64,000 nt of DNA, from NCBI GenBank assembly GCA_944322325.1, contig CALUOQ010000002.1, forward strand, positions 1 through 64,000, read 5' to 3'. The notes under the pieces were generated by a model. The model searched no databases, was not told the DNA's origin, and saw nothing but the letters and a program-made list of their open reading frames with translations. The position numbers were made by a program, and so were the translations under genes. This document shows positions 38,248 through 46,580 of this stretch, one piece after another. Source of the stretch: an uncultured Alloprevotella sp. Its GTDB lineage: Bacteria > Bacteroidota > Bacteroidia > Bacteroidales > Bacteroidaceae. Within the stretch, counting starts at the first letter, position 1. Every line of letters begins with the position of its first letter.

Positions 38248-39321
38248 ATGGAAAACAAAAAAGGCATAGAGGCTAAAGGGGATGCCATCATGAAGAAGGA
38301 GGACTTCGCAGCTCTTTGGAAGAGCATCCGCCTGAAAGTGACAGATACCTACGACGTGCCGCCCGAAATCCTTTGGGTGAACGGCTCCACCATCGGGACT
38401 TTGGGCAATTTCAGCGCGTCCACAGGAAAGGCGAAAAGCAAAAAGACGTTCAACATCTCCGCCATCGTTGCGGCGGCGTTGACCAATGACGAGGTGCTGC
38501 ACTATTCAGCGTGCCTGCCACCGGACAAACGGAAAATCCTTTATGTGGATACCGAACAGAGCAGATACCATTGTCATAAGGTGATGGAACGCATCCTGCG
38601 GCTTGCCGGGCTTCCGACCGACCAGGACAGGGACGACTTTGTTTTCATCGTGCTTCGGGAACAGACCCCTGACATGCGGAAGCGGATTATCGAGTATATG
38701 CTGGAGAACATGCCCGATGTGGGGCTGCTCATCATTGACGGCATCCGCGACCTGATGTATGACATCAACAGTCCCAGCGAATCAACCGACCTGATAAACC
38801 TGCTCATGCGCTGGTCAAGCGGGTATAACCTGCACATTCATACCGTGCTGCACCTGAATAAAGGGGACGACAACACGAGGGGGCACATCGGCACGGAACT
38901 GAACAACAAGGCGGAAACCGTCCTGCAAATCACCAAGAGTACGCAGGACGGGAACATCAGCGAGGTAAAAGCGGCACACATACGCGACCGGGACTTCGAG
39001 CCTTTCGCTTTCCGCATCAACGACAGCGCATTGCCCGAAGCCGTAGACGGCTATGTATTCCAGCAGCCCAAGCAGGAAAAAAGTTTCCCGCTTACGGAAC
39101 TGACCGAGCAGCAGCACCGCACTGCATTGGAAAACGGTTTCGGGAAACGCACCGTGCAGGGCTATTCCAACGTCATACAGGCGTTGAAGCAGGGCTATGC
39201 AAGCATCGGCTACGAGCGTGGGCGTAATGTCCTTGTGGCGCTGAACACGTTTCTCGTGAACAAGCGTATGATTGTAAAGGAAGGAAAGGGATACCGCTAC
39301 AATCCAGATTTTCACTACTAA
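38248..39321 (+). CDS. RepA-like AAA ATPase of the element
   Basis: The 357-residue protein has a RecA-like ATPase core. 'GNFSASTGKAKSKKTFNISA' occupies the Walker A position (with a variant loop), 'KILYVDTEQSRYHC' is the next strand, 'VGLLIIDGIRDLMYD' is Walker B, and 'HIHTVLHLNKGDDNTRGHIG' the sensor region. The C-terminal 80 residues form a small winged-helix-like tail. It resembles RepA/AAA_25 helicase-type proteins of mobilizable elements and is likely the replicative helicase or loader used after excision. Confidence 0.75.
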   Translation: MENKKGIEAKGDAIMKKEDFAALWKSIRLKVTDTYDVPPEILWVNGSTIGTLGNFSASTGKAKSKKTFNISAIVAAALTNDEVLHYSACLPPDKRKILYVDTEQSRYHCHKVMERILRLAGLPTDQDRDDFVFIVLREQTPDMRKRIIEYMLENMPDVGLLIIDGIRDLMYDINSPSESTDLINLLMRWSSGYNLHIHTVLHLNKGDDNTRGHIGTELNNKAETVLQITKSTQDGNISEVKAAHIRDRDFEPFAFRINDSALPEAVDGYVFQQPKQEKSFPLTELTEQQHRTALENGFGKRTVQGYSNVIQALKQGYASIGYERGRNVLVALNTFLVNKRMIVKEGKGYRYNPDFHY

Positions 39322-39484
39322 AAACAGGTTTGGTTTAGTCCGGGTATATATGTAAGGGGAACAGACTTCCTGTTTCCTGTCACTTCCGGCAATCAAGTCC
39401 GGTACGGTACGGGCGTATATATGAAGGTCTAAACCGGACTGGCACACTTCCAAATTATTCATCACCCACTAAAAAGTTTGCATT
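39322..39484. other. Spacer with repeats between ATPase and primase genes
   Basis: The 160-bp gap has a direct repeat (CGGGTATATATG near 39343 and CGGGCGTATATATG near 39410) and short inverted GGTTTAG/CTAAACC. This could be an origin or regulatory region for the replication genes, but nothing decisive is visible. Confidence 0.3.
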
Positions 39485-40414
39485 ATGAACATTGAAGAAG
39501 CAAAGAAAATACACATCGCCGATTACCTGCACAGTCTGGGATATTCACCCGTCAAGCAGCAGGGAGCGAACCTATGGTACAAATCGCCACTGAGGGAGGA
39601 ACATGAAGCGTCCTTTAAAGTAAACACAGAACGGGAACAATGGTATGACTTCGGGGCTGGCAAAGGCGGCAACATCATCGCACTGGCACAGGAACTTTAC
39701 TGTTCCGACCATCTGCCGTACCTCTTAAACCGGATAGCAGAACAGGCACAGCATGTCCGCCCGGTCAGTTTTTCTTTTCGGCAGCAAAGGTCGGCACCGA
39801 GTTTTCAACATTTGGAAGTCCGTGACCTCACCCATCCGGCATTGCTCCGTTACTTGCAGGGGCGTGGCATTGACCTTACACTGGCAAAAAGAGAATGCAG
39901 GGAACTGCGTTTCACTCATGACGGCAAGCCCTACTTCGCCATCGGTTTCCCGAATGTGGCTGGCGGCTACGAGGTGCGCAACTCCTTTTTCAAAGGCTGC
40001 ATCGCCCCGAAAGACATCACCCATATCCGGCAAGAGGGCGAACCGAGGGAGAAGTGCCTGGTGTTCGAGGGCTTCATGGACTATCTTTCATTCCTCACGC
40101 TAAGGACAAAGAACTGCCCTGTCATGCCCAACCTTGACAGGCAGGATTACGTCATACTCAACTCCACCGCCAATGTACAGAAAGCCATTGACGCATTGGG
40201 GCAGTATGAACGCATCCACTGCCTGCTCGACAATGACGGGGCAGGCTTCCGGGCAACGCAAGCCATCACAGCGGAATACTCCTATCGGGTACGGGATTTC
40301 TCGCACAATTACCGGGGATATTCCGACCTGAACGATTACCTGTGCGGCAGGAAGCAGGAACAGAAAAACGGACAGAAACTGCTGCTAAGGCAGAAGAAAG
40401 GCAGGGGAATCTAA
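39485..40414 (+). CDS. Primase-like protein with CHC2-like and toprim domains
   Basis: The 309-residue protein begins with a CHC2-type primase start ('IADYLHSLGYSPVKQQGANLWYKSPLRE', in parts) with 'WYDFGAGKGGNIIAL'. A toprim domain follows at about residues 185-285, with the glutamate in 'CLVFEGFMDYLSF' and the acidic pair in 'IHCLLDNDGAG'. The zinc-binding cysteines of DnaG are not evident. With the RepA-like ATPase it probably supports replication of the excised or transferred element. Confidence 0.8.
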   Translation: MNIEEAKKIHIADYLHSLGYSPVKQQGANLWYKSPLREEHEASFKVNTEREQWYDFGAGKGGNIIALAQELYCSDHLPYLLNRIAEQAQHVRPVSFSFRQQRSAPSFQHLEVRDLTHPALLRYLQGRGIDLTLAKRECRELRFTHDGKPYFAIGFPNVAGGYEVRNSFFKGCIAPKDITHIRQEGEPREKCLVFEGFMDYLSFLTLRTKNCPVMPNLDRQDYVILNSTANVQKAIDALGQYERIHCLLDNDGAGFRATQAITAEYSYRVRDFSHNYRGYSDLNDYLCGRKQEQKNGQKLLLRQKKGRGI

Positions 40415-40463
40415 CCCGGCGGAGATAGACACTGTGAGCAACGGGCAGACGTTTCTTAGGGGA

Positions 40464-40501
40464 AGCAAGGTTATGTTTCGGTAGACCGAAACCGCCTTGC
40501 T
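40464..40501. other. Candidate oriT hairpin before the mob genes
   Basis: AGCAAGG (40464-40470) pairs with CCTTGCT (40495-40501), and inside it GTTTCGGT pairs with ACCGAAAC. The nested hairpin lies in the non-coding gap of 156 bp just ahead of the MobC-like gene, the usual place of oriT in Bacteroides mobilizable elements. No nick site can be proven from sequence alone. Confidence 0.4.
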
Positions 40502-40570
40502 TTGCTATCCGCAAAGGGAACCGCTCCCGTCGGTCGCAATTTTCAAGACAACTTCCAAAAACAAAAATGT

Positions 40571-40954
40571 ATGACAGATATAAGGAACAAATCAGGCGGT
40601 CGTCCGGCAAAGAACCGGATAGACAGGCAAAGACGGGTGGTCAGCACGAAGCTGACCGAATTGCAGTATTACGCCATCAAGAAGCGGGCGGGTGAAGCCG
40701 GGCTGCGTGTCAGCGAGTATGTGAGGCAGGCAGTCGTGTCTGCTGAAATAACGCCCCGGCTGAACAGGCAGGATGCGGACACCCTCCGCAAACTGGCAGG
40801 CGAAGCGAACAACATCAACCAGCTGGCGCACCGGGCAAATGCCGGGGGCTTTGCAAAAGTGGCGGTCGAACTGGTGAAGCTCAAGAACAGGATAGTGGAA
40901 ATCATAAGCCATTTGTCGGATGATTGGAAAAATAAGGAAAGGAAGCGGGTTTAA
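40571..40954 (+). CDS. MobC-like relaxosome accessory protein
   Basis: The 127-residue basic protein has a ribbon-helix-helix-like N-terminus ('RRVVSTKLTELQYYAIKKRA') and 'GLRVSEYVRQAVVSAEI', then the MobC-type helical end 'EANNINQLAHRANAGGFAKV'. It is expected to bind oriT and guide the relaxase. The relaxase gene starts 35 bp before its stop codon, so the two are translationally coupled. Confidence 0.85.
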   Translation: MTDIRNKSGGRPAKNRIDRQRRVVSTKLTELQYYAIKKRAGEAGLRVSEYVRQAVVSAEITPRLNRQDADTLRKLAGEANNINQLAHRANAGGFAKVAVELVKLKNRIVEIISHLSDDWKNKERKRV

Positions 40955-41849
40955 GGGCTGTGTGGGCTACGTGCTGGGCAAGGAGCAGGCGGTCTTGCTC
41001 CACGCGGACGGGGTACTGGCGGAAAGCAGGCAGGACATCGTCCGCAGCTTCCTCGCACAAGCCTCCATGAACCCGCACTTGGGCAAACCTGTCGGACACA
41101 TCGCACTGAGCTATTCAGCAGCGGATGCGCCCCGGCTGACGGACGAGAAGATGGTGCAACTGGCGCAGGAATACATGCATGAGATGAAAATCACCGGCAC
41201 GCAGTACATCATCGTGCGCCATCAGGACAGGGAGCATCCGCACGTGCATATCGTGTTCAACCGCGTAGGCAACGACGGCAAGACCATTTCTGACCGGAAC
41301 GATATGTACCGTAACGAACAGGTATGCAAGAAGCTGAAAGCCAAGCACGGGCTTTATTTCGCCAAGGGGAAAGAGCGGGTGAAGCAGTATCGCCTGAAAG
41401 AGCCGGACAAGTCGAAATACGAGATTTATACGGCAGTAAGGAATGAAATCGGCAAATCCCAAAGTTGGAAGCAGTTGGAAAAGCGGCTGGCAGAAAAGGG
41501 CATCGGCATCCGCTTCAAATATAAAGGGCGTACAGGCGAGGTACAGGGCATCTCCTTCACCAAAGGCGCCTATACGTTCAAAGGTTCGGAAATAGACCGC
41601 AGTTTCAGCTTCTCCAAGCTGGATAAGCATTTTGGGAACGCAGGAATGGATGCCGCAGAAAATAGCCGGCAGCAGATAGTTCCCGCACCCATTTTGGAGC
41701 CTGAGCAAACACCGCAAAGGAACGACGGCCCTTCAATGGGCGGCTTGTTCAGCCTGTTTGATGTTTCGCCGTCTGTTCCATCTGACGAAGAAATCGACTG
41801 GAATCTGAGAAAAAAGAAGAAGAAAAAGAAAAGACAACTTAAACTGTAA
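40920..41849 (+). CDS. Relaxase / mobilization nuclease
   Basis: The 309-residue protein starts 'MIGKIRKGSGFKGCVGYVLG', typical of Bacteroides MobB-type relaxases. The histidine triad that binds the metal is seen in 'REHPHVHIVFNRVGNDG'. A candidate catalytic Tyr lies near the N-terminus ('GCVGYVLG'). It nicks oriT and leads the strand into the helper transfer channel. The C-terminus ends in a long lysine run. The adenine-rich stretch at about 41808-41835 could also be a slippage site. Confidence 0.9.
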   Translation: MIGKIRKGSGFKGCVGYVLGKEQAVLLHADGVLAESRQDIVRSFLAQASMNPHLGKPVGHIALSYSAADAPRLTDEKMVQLAQEYMHEMKITGTQYIIVRHQDREHPHVHIVFNRVGNDGKTISDRNDMYRNEQVCKKLKAKHGLYFAKGKERVKQYRLKEPDKSKYEIYTAVRNEIGKSQSWKQLEKRLAEKGIGIRFKYKGRTGEVQGISFTKGAYTFKGSEIDRSFSFSKLDKHFGNAGMDAAENSRQQIVPAPILEPEQTPQRNDGPSMGGLFSLFDVSPSVPSDEEIDWNLRKKKKKKKRQLKL

Positions 41850-41855
41850 ACGGAT

Positions 41856-42587
41856 ATGGAAGAAAATTTGATTTTAGAGGGGCTTCTCTCCATGGTCACG
41901 GAACTGAAGGAGAAGCAGGAAGCGCAGGTAACGCCAGCCGGACGCGAGGAAACCCTTTCCCGGCTGGAGGCTATAGAACGGGCGTTGTCGGAGTTACGCA
42001 GAAACCCGGCAGTTCCTGAAAAAGAATTGCGAGACATATTGAACCAACTTGCAGACCTGCGAAAATCGGAGCAAGAACAGCGACAGTCCTTCGGAGATGT
42101 CAGAAAGTATGTGGTCGCCACTTTCGGCTGCCTCAAAGACATGCTGGAAATGCTGCAACGCTGTCATGAAGAGCGCACATCCGGAGGGGAGGAAGCTAAA
42201 CCCGTGCCGCTTTATCAGCGGATTTACAACAAGGCTGCTTCATTAGTACGTCCGAGACTATTCCTTTTTTCGGCGGGACTGATTGTTTGTGCCACTTCCT
42301 TGTTCCTGAATGTCCGTTTGGCTGAACGGATGGGACGGTTACAGGAGAACGATATGAAATACCGCTATCTGCTGATGCTGGGACAGGCGGACGGCAGTAC
42401 CCTTGAAAGGCTGGAAAACAAGTTCAAGTGGCAGCGTGACGAGCGTTTCATCCGCAACCTGACGGATTCGGTGCTGGATTTTGAGGAACGTTGCCGCAGG
42501 CAGGCGGAAGCCTTGGAACGGGCAAGGCTGCTCAATGAACAAGCTGAACAGTTGAAAAAAGAAGCTGACTGTTTAGGAAATCCTTAA
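41856..42587 (+). CDS. Coiled-coil membrane protein of the mob operon
   Basis: The 243-residue protein has a charged coiled-coil N-terminal half (EGLLSMVTELKEKQEAQVTP). One membrane helix follows at about residues 130-150 (LFLFSAGLIVCATSLFLNV), and then a second coiled-coil-like half rich in Glu, Arg and Leu. Proteins of this layout follow the relaxase gene in many Bacteroides mobilizable elements (MbpC/BmgB-like by position), but their function is not settled. It lies 6 bp after the relaxase gene and is followed by a strong terminator. Confidence 0.7.
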   Translation: MEENLILEGLLSMVTELKEKQEAQVTPAGREETLSRLEAIERALSELRRNPAVPEKELRDILNQLADLRKSEQEQRQSFGDVRKYVVATFGCLKDMLEMLQRCHEERTSGGEEAKPVPLYQRIYNKAASLVRPRLFLFSAGLIVCATSLFLNVRLAERMGRLQENDMKYRYLLMLGQADGSTLERLENKFKWQRDERFIRNLTDSVLDFEERCRRQAEALERARLLNEQAEQLKKEADCLGNP

Positions 42588-42595
42588 CGCTAACT

Positions 42596-42654
42596 AATAA
42601 CAAAAGCCGGAGTAAAAAAGTGTAAACTGAACTTTTACTTCGGCTTTTGTTATT
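42596..42654. terminator. 22-bp-arm bidirectional terminator
   Basis: AATAACAAAAGCCGGAGTAA (from 42596) pairs with the complementary arm ending at 42654; one position is G-T. It separates the plus-strand mob operon from the minus-strand cargo. Confidence 0.9.
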
Positions 42655-42679
42655 CGCACAAATACATTCTTCTTCTAAC

Positions 42680-43324
42680 TTATTCAGGCGTTGTTTGAGA
42701 AATGATTTTCTGCAATACATATTGCGTGGTCTGACATCTTATATCTGTGGGGTGTGTCAAAATAACGATTTTCTCTACTTGCAATTCGTAAGCATATCCT
42801 TTTTCGTAAATAAAGCCTTCTATTTTATTGAACGGAACATTCATCCATGCATCTTCTTCAGATTCACGTATTTTCATGCAAGGTGCTTGAAGGTCATTAT
42901 TTCTCCAATCGTCCCAATCGTAAAATCCTTCTTCAGCTGATACGAATAGATGGATGGTATCACGTGTACTTTCAGCTTCCTCCTTTGACAGTTCTTTTAC
43001 TAATTTATAAGTATATCTGCTGGCATCTGCCGGAGGATTTCCCAATGTTGTTCGCTCTATCTGTAATTTATAGGCATATCCACGGTCATACTTGAATCCG
43101 GCTATTTCGTTGAAGTCCATGTACTCGAAATCAGCATTTCCAACCTTTACCCACATGCCTTCAATCGGGTAACTTGACATGACAGGACTGTCAATATAGG
43201 TCATGGGAGAAACCTCAGCATCCATCGTTTCCACTTTGTCTTTCGGCGTATCGTCATCCAGACAACCTGCCATCAGGAAACAGATTGAACATAACAGTAA
43301 AAATAATACACCATTCCTTTTCAT
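42680..43324 (-). CDS. Lipoprotein with two DUF4377-like repeats
   Basis: The 214-residue protein has a lipoprotein signal (MKRNGVLFLLLCSICFLMAGC) and two copies of a domain of about 70 residues. They share 'GFKYDRGYAYKLQIERTTLG' in the first copy and 'GFIYEKGYAYELQVEKIVIL' in the second. This is the DUF4377 pattern, found in bacterial envelope proteins often linked to META/heat-shock HslJ domains. It has its own promoter (TACCTTTG, 43353-43360 on the minus strand). Confidence 0.75.
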   Translation of the reverse strand: MKRNGVLFLLLCSICFLMAGCLDDDTPKDKVETMDAEVSPMTYIDSPVMSSYPIEGMWVKVGNADFEYMDFNEIAGFKYDRGYAYKLQIERTTLGNPPADASRYTYKLVKELSKEEAESTRDTIHLFVSAEEGFYDWDDWRNNDLQAPCMKIRESEEDAWMNVPFNKIEGFIYEKGYAYELQVEKIVILTHPTDIRCQTTQYVLQKIISQTTPE

Positions 43325-43352
43325 AATCGCACTTTTATGGTTTTACTGCTGA

Positions 43353-43360
43353 CAAAGGTA
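43353..43360 (-). promoter_or_regulatory. -7 box for the DUF4377 lipoprotein
   Basis: The minus strand reads TACCTTTG, 29 bp before the ATG at 43324. Confidence 0.5.
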
Positions 43361-43443
43361 TATAATTCCACTTCTGATAGATATCTTACTATATGGAATT
43401 TATCCGTTTTAAGAATATTTAGCTCACTAAACTCCAGATTTTA

Positions 43444-44136
43444 TTATCTATCTGCAATCTCAAAGCGCACCAGCATGGAATAGTTCTTCTTAATGGTACG
43501 GAAGTTGTCGAATGAAGCGGCATCGGATGCCAGAACGTTGCTTTGCGCAAATGGAAAAGCATTGCTGCTCCCTTCTTCCACAATGCGTATCACGTTGCCC
43601 AATTTCTTGCCTAATGCCTCCACCAAATAAGTAGCTTTCCGTTGGGCAGCTTTCAATGCTTCAATCTTTCCCTTTTGGTGATAGGCAAGCATGTCTTTGT
43701 TTTCCAATTCGCCGATGCGCATGGTGTGGATGCCTTTCGTATCTATGTGCTTGATTATCTCATTTATCTGATTGAAGTCAGTCAGTGTGATGTCGAATTT
43801 CTTGGAAACTAAAAAGTCCTGCCCTTGTTGTCGCCAATAGTCGCCGATTTCTTGTGTACGGATAGCGTTCTGCGGAATGCCTGCTTGGGCGAGAGCTTCC
43901 CTTAGTCCTTGTTCTATCTGTGATAAAGGCACTTTGGTACGGTATTCTTCGGGCTTCGATTTACCATCGAATTCTTCCTCGAAGTATTCACGGATTTCAA
44001 TCAGATAATGGATTTTGTCGGGCACGATTTCGATTTCCGATGTGCCTGTCACTTCGATGTAACGCTCGTTGGTTTGCGCTTGCAAGGAAAAAACCATTAA
44101 CAAGCTGATAGCTGACAGTAATACTTTCATTCTCAT
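43444..44136 (-). CDS. SIMPL-domain (DUF541) secreted protein
   Basis: The 230-residue protein has a signal peptide (MRMKVLLSAISLLMVFSLQA) and a SIMPL domain: 'YIEVTGTSEIEIVPDKIHYLIE' at the start (read in parts), 'ALKAAQRKATYLVEALGKKLG' in the middle and 'YSMLVRFEIADR' at the end. SIMPL proteins are periplasmic and assemble into oligomers; one is linked to IRAK-like signalling in mammals and others to oxidative stress in bacteria. It lies 20 bp downstream of the WG-repeat protein gene and is probably cotranscribed. Confidence 0.85.
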   Translation of the reverse strand: MRMKVLLSAISLLMVFSLQAQTNERYIEVTGTSEIEIVPDKIHYLIEIREYFEEEFDGKSKPEEYRTKVPLSQIEQGLREALAQAGIPQNAIRTQEIGDYWRQQGQDFLVSKKFDITLTDFNQINEIIKHIDTKGIHTMRIGELENKDMLAYHQKGKIEALKAAQRKATYLVEALGKKLGNVIRIVEEGSSNAFPFAQSNVLASDAASFDNFRTIKKNYSMLVRFEIADR

Positions 44137-44156
44137 ATTCTCATCTGTTTAGGGTG

Positions 44157-46319
44157 TTATTTCATTATGATTGACAACCAATCATGGCTTATCTTGCCGA
44201 TTGAAACATCTTTGTGCAATGTTACCCAGCCCTTGCTTTTTACATATTGTTTTTCAGTGAATAAAGGCGGTTGTTTAGAAGCCCTGAAAGTTTGGTTCAA
44301 AGCTGCTGTCTCCACAAACCGCCCGTCAATAAACTCAAAACGTTTGTAGCTGTAAGACGCAGCCGAGATACGCGATGAAGAAAACACACATCTCTTCTCG
44401 TTGTTTATTTGTGGATTTTCTATCTGCCTAAAACTTTCATCTTTTACAAATTGCCCCTTTGTTTCATCCCACACAAGGCAATCATAATATTGTATCATTT
44501 GATTGCCATATTGACCAAGATTGACAAGTATATCGTCTTTACCATCAAAACTAACGTCTTGTAAGTTAACCCAAACATCGAGATTATTGGCAAATTCAAT
44601 GTCAGGAGGATAGGAATAAGATATTTCTTGGGTCGTTTTTCCCTGTTTGTCAAATAGGATGATTTGCAATCCTTTCAAGTCCGTACCGTTTCTGACAGCC
44701 GTATATCTCATCATTTTAGTTCCATTATGCCCAACAAGGTTCCATTCGTCAGATGCCCAAAAAGAATGTTCTCCGTCATCATTGGCTTTCCCGCTTGTCG
44801 TGGTTTGAGCTTTCCCATTTTCAAAAGGTGTAGCAAACTTGAATTGGGGCTTAATAACTACATTACCTAATGTATCGGCAAACCCTATCAGTCCGTTCTC
44901 ATCCATGATGCGGAAAAGTCCTTCACGGACATAATCGGGGCCGTTATCATATTTGAACACATAAAACAATTCTTTCCCTTGATTATCTATACAAATAATC
45001 CGTGCGTCCTGCTTGTTCTCATACACAAAACCTATGTTCCGTATGGTATCCGTTTGGCAGAACTTGTATTTACCGTATGGCACAATGGTATCGCCTTGTT
45101 CATTCAAATAGCATACGGGAACGCCGGTTTCAAGGTGACTTTCAGTTGTATGGGCAATCAGACTCCCGTTCCTCTTAAAAATTACGGGTATAGTCCACAC
45201 GGATTCCCGGTATTCTCCTTTGCCATAATAATTGATGGTAGGTGTCCAACGAGGCATCTTTCTGATGATTCCCAATACTTGGTTGTCCCAATCCTGTATG
45301 CCGCAGCTTCGTAAGACTTTGGCTTCATATACTTCTCCATACGAATCAATCCGTATCGTATAGATGCCTCTCACTTGTTGTTTATCACCCAATAACTTAG
45401 GGTCATACTTCAGGTGTAGGGTGATGTAGTTTTGCGCAGACCACGGCTGTCCTTCTTGAAAAGAAGCAACTGCTTCCCATTCCACAAAACAGTGTTTCTG
45501 TTCTTCTTCCGCGATACTGTCTGCCTTCACCCTGTCTCGATAATGTTGGGGCAGGAAAGGCACATAGACTGCATAGTAACATTTCATCCGCTTGTCATCC
45601 TTGTCCCTGCATGGCAAGCAATGCGGCAATTCTTTGGTCAGTCTGATAACTTCTTTGTCGAACTCCTTATGTATGGTGGTCAAGATATTGATACCGTGAG
45701 GTAACCCTAAGGTATCGATAGAGAACATGACTACGGAATATCCGGCTTGGTTCTTTTTCAACAACTCTTCGGGATATACCATTTGGGAAGTATAATACTT
45801 TTCTAAATCGTAATTCCATTTTGCCCACCGGGGTGGTTCAATGGTTGATAAGTCTTTAATTGGACTCCCCGACATATCCAGAACACCTATGTTCCAACCT
45901 ATTTCCGCACGCCAAATGCTGTCCAAGCGATTCTCATTCTCTCGTTGTCCTTGCAGGCTGTTGTCAGTCACGCATCTGACTACGCCAATGGTCAGAGAGT
46001 CGGGTAGATACTGAAAAATCAATGTGCTGTCGGTCAGTTCTTGGATAATGTAATTTTTCCTCGATTCAAAGACTTTGATTGTATCTCCGCATAAAGAATA
46101 AGAATAAAAAGTTTTTTTCCTTTTGCCATCATACAAAAAGACGCTTCTCCACCCTGCATCACGAAATTCCATTTCCATAGCATATTGCTTGTCTTGGGGT
46201 AATTGCACTTTCCATACTTTGTTTTCCAGCAATGCGGACATATCTGCACATTTATTGTTTTGGGCAGAAAGTCCGCCTATTACAACCCATGCAAGCCATA
46301 TGAACAGAAGTTTCTTCAT
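44157..46319 (-). CDS. Multidomain envelope protein with TonB_C-like and WG-like repeats
   Basis: The 720-residue protein has a signal peptide (MKKLLFIWLAWVVIGGLSAQ), then a lipocalin-like domain (about 30-130). Two TonB C-terminal-like domains follow, around 'GYSVVMFSIDTLGLPHGINI' and 'VRGIYTIRIDSYGEVYEAKV'. A WG-repeat-like section contains 'MDENGLIGFADTLGNVVIKP', and an FG-GAP/XAC2610-like C-terminal part follows ('SFDGKDDILVNLGQYGNQ'). There is no membrane helix after the signal peptide, so it is periplasmic or surface-located rather than a true TonB. It is the largest cargo gene of the element. The role is unknown. Confidence 0.7.
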   Translation of the reverse strand: MKKLLFIWLAWVVIGGLSAQNNKCADMSALLENKVWKVQLPQDKQYAMEMEFRDAGWRSVFLYDGKRKKTFYSYSLCGDTIKVFESRKNYIIQELTDSTLIFQYLPDSLTIGVVRCVTDNSLQGQRENENRLDSIWRAEIGWNIGVLDMSGSPIKDLSTIEPPRWAKWNYDLEKYYTSQMVYPEELLKKNQAGYSVVMFSIDTLGLPHGINILTTIHKEFDKEVIRLTKELPHCLPCRDKDDKRMKCYYAVYVPFLPQHYRDRVKADSIAEEEQKHCFVEWEAVASFQEGQPWSAQNYITLHLKYDPKLLGDKQQVRGIYTIRIDSYGEVYEAKVLRSCGIQDWDNQVLGIIRKMPRWTPTINYYGKGEYRESVWTIPVIFKRNGSLIAHTTESHLETGVPVCYLNEQGDTIVPYGKYKFCQTDTIRNIGFVYENKQDARIICIDNQGKELFYVFKYDNGPDYVREGLFRIMDENGLIGFADTLGNVVIKPQFKFATPFENGKAQTTTSGKANDDGEHSFWASDEWNLVGHNGTKMMRYTAVRNGTDLKGLQIILFDKQGKTTQEISYSYPPDIEFANNLDVWVNLQDVSFDGKDDILVNLGQYGNQMIQYYDCLVWDETKGQFVKDESFRQIENPQINNEKRCVFSSSRISAASYSYKRFEFIDGRFVETAALNQTFRASKQPPLFTEKQYVKSKGWVTLHKDVSIGKISHDWLSIIMK

Positions 46320-46341
46320 AACTTATCATCTTAATAGCACT

Positions 46342-46349
46342 CAAAGATA
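46342..46349 (-). promoter_or_regulatory. -7 box for the envelope cargo operon
   Basis: The minus strand reads TATCTTTG, 23 bp before the start at 46319. Confidence 0.6.
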
Positions 46350-46520
46350 GCGAAAAGAAATAACCTAATCAATTATTAGACAATTCCTTTCCCGTTAGGT
46401 TTAAGCAAATCAACTCTTATGATGAAAATAGCACCTTAAAAATATCTACAAGTTTAGTCTGTTCCTTTGTCTATATACCCAAACCAACCTAAACCTATTC
46501 TTGTTGGCAGTAATAAACGT

Positions 46521-46567
46521 ACTGGCAAAAAGAGAACAGAATGTATTTTTCTTCTCTTTTCGCCAGT
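46521..46567 (-). terminator. Hairpin behind the YhcG-type nuclease gene
   Basis: ACTGGCAAAAAGAGAA pairs with TTCTCTTTTCGCCAGT with one mismatch, 14 bp past the stop codon at 46581. Confidence 0.7.
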
Positions 46568-46580
46568 AGTGCTTTTATCG

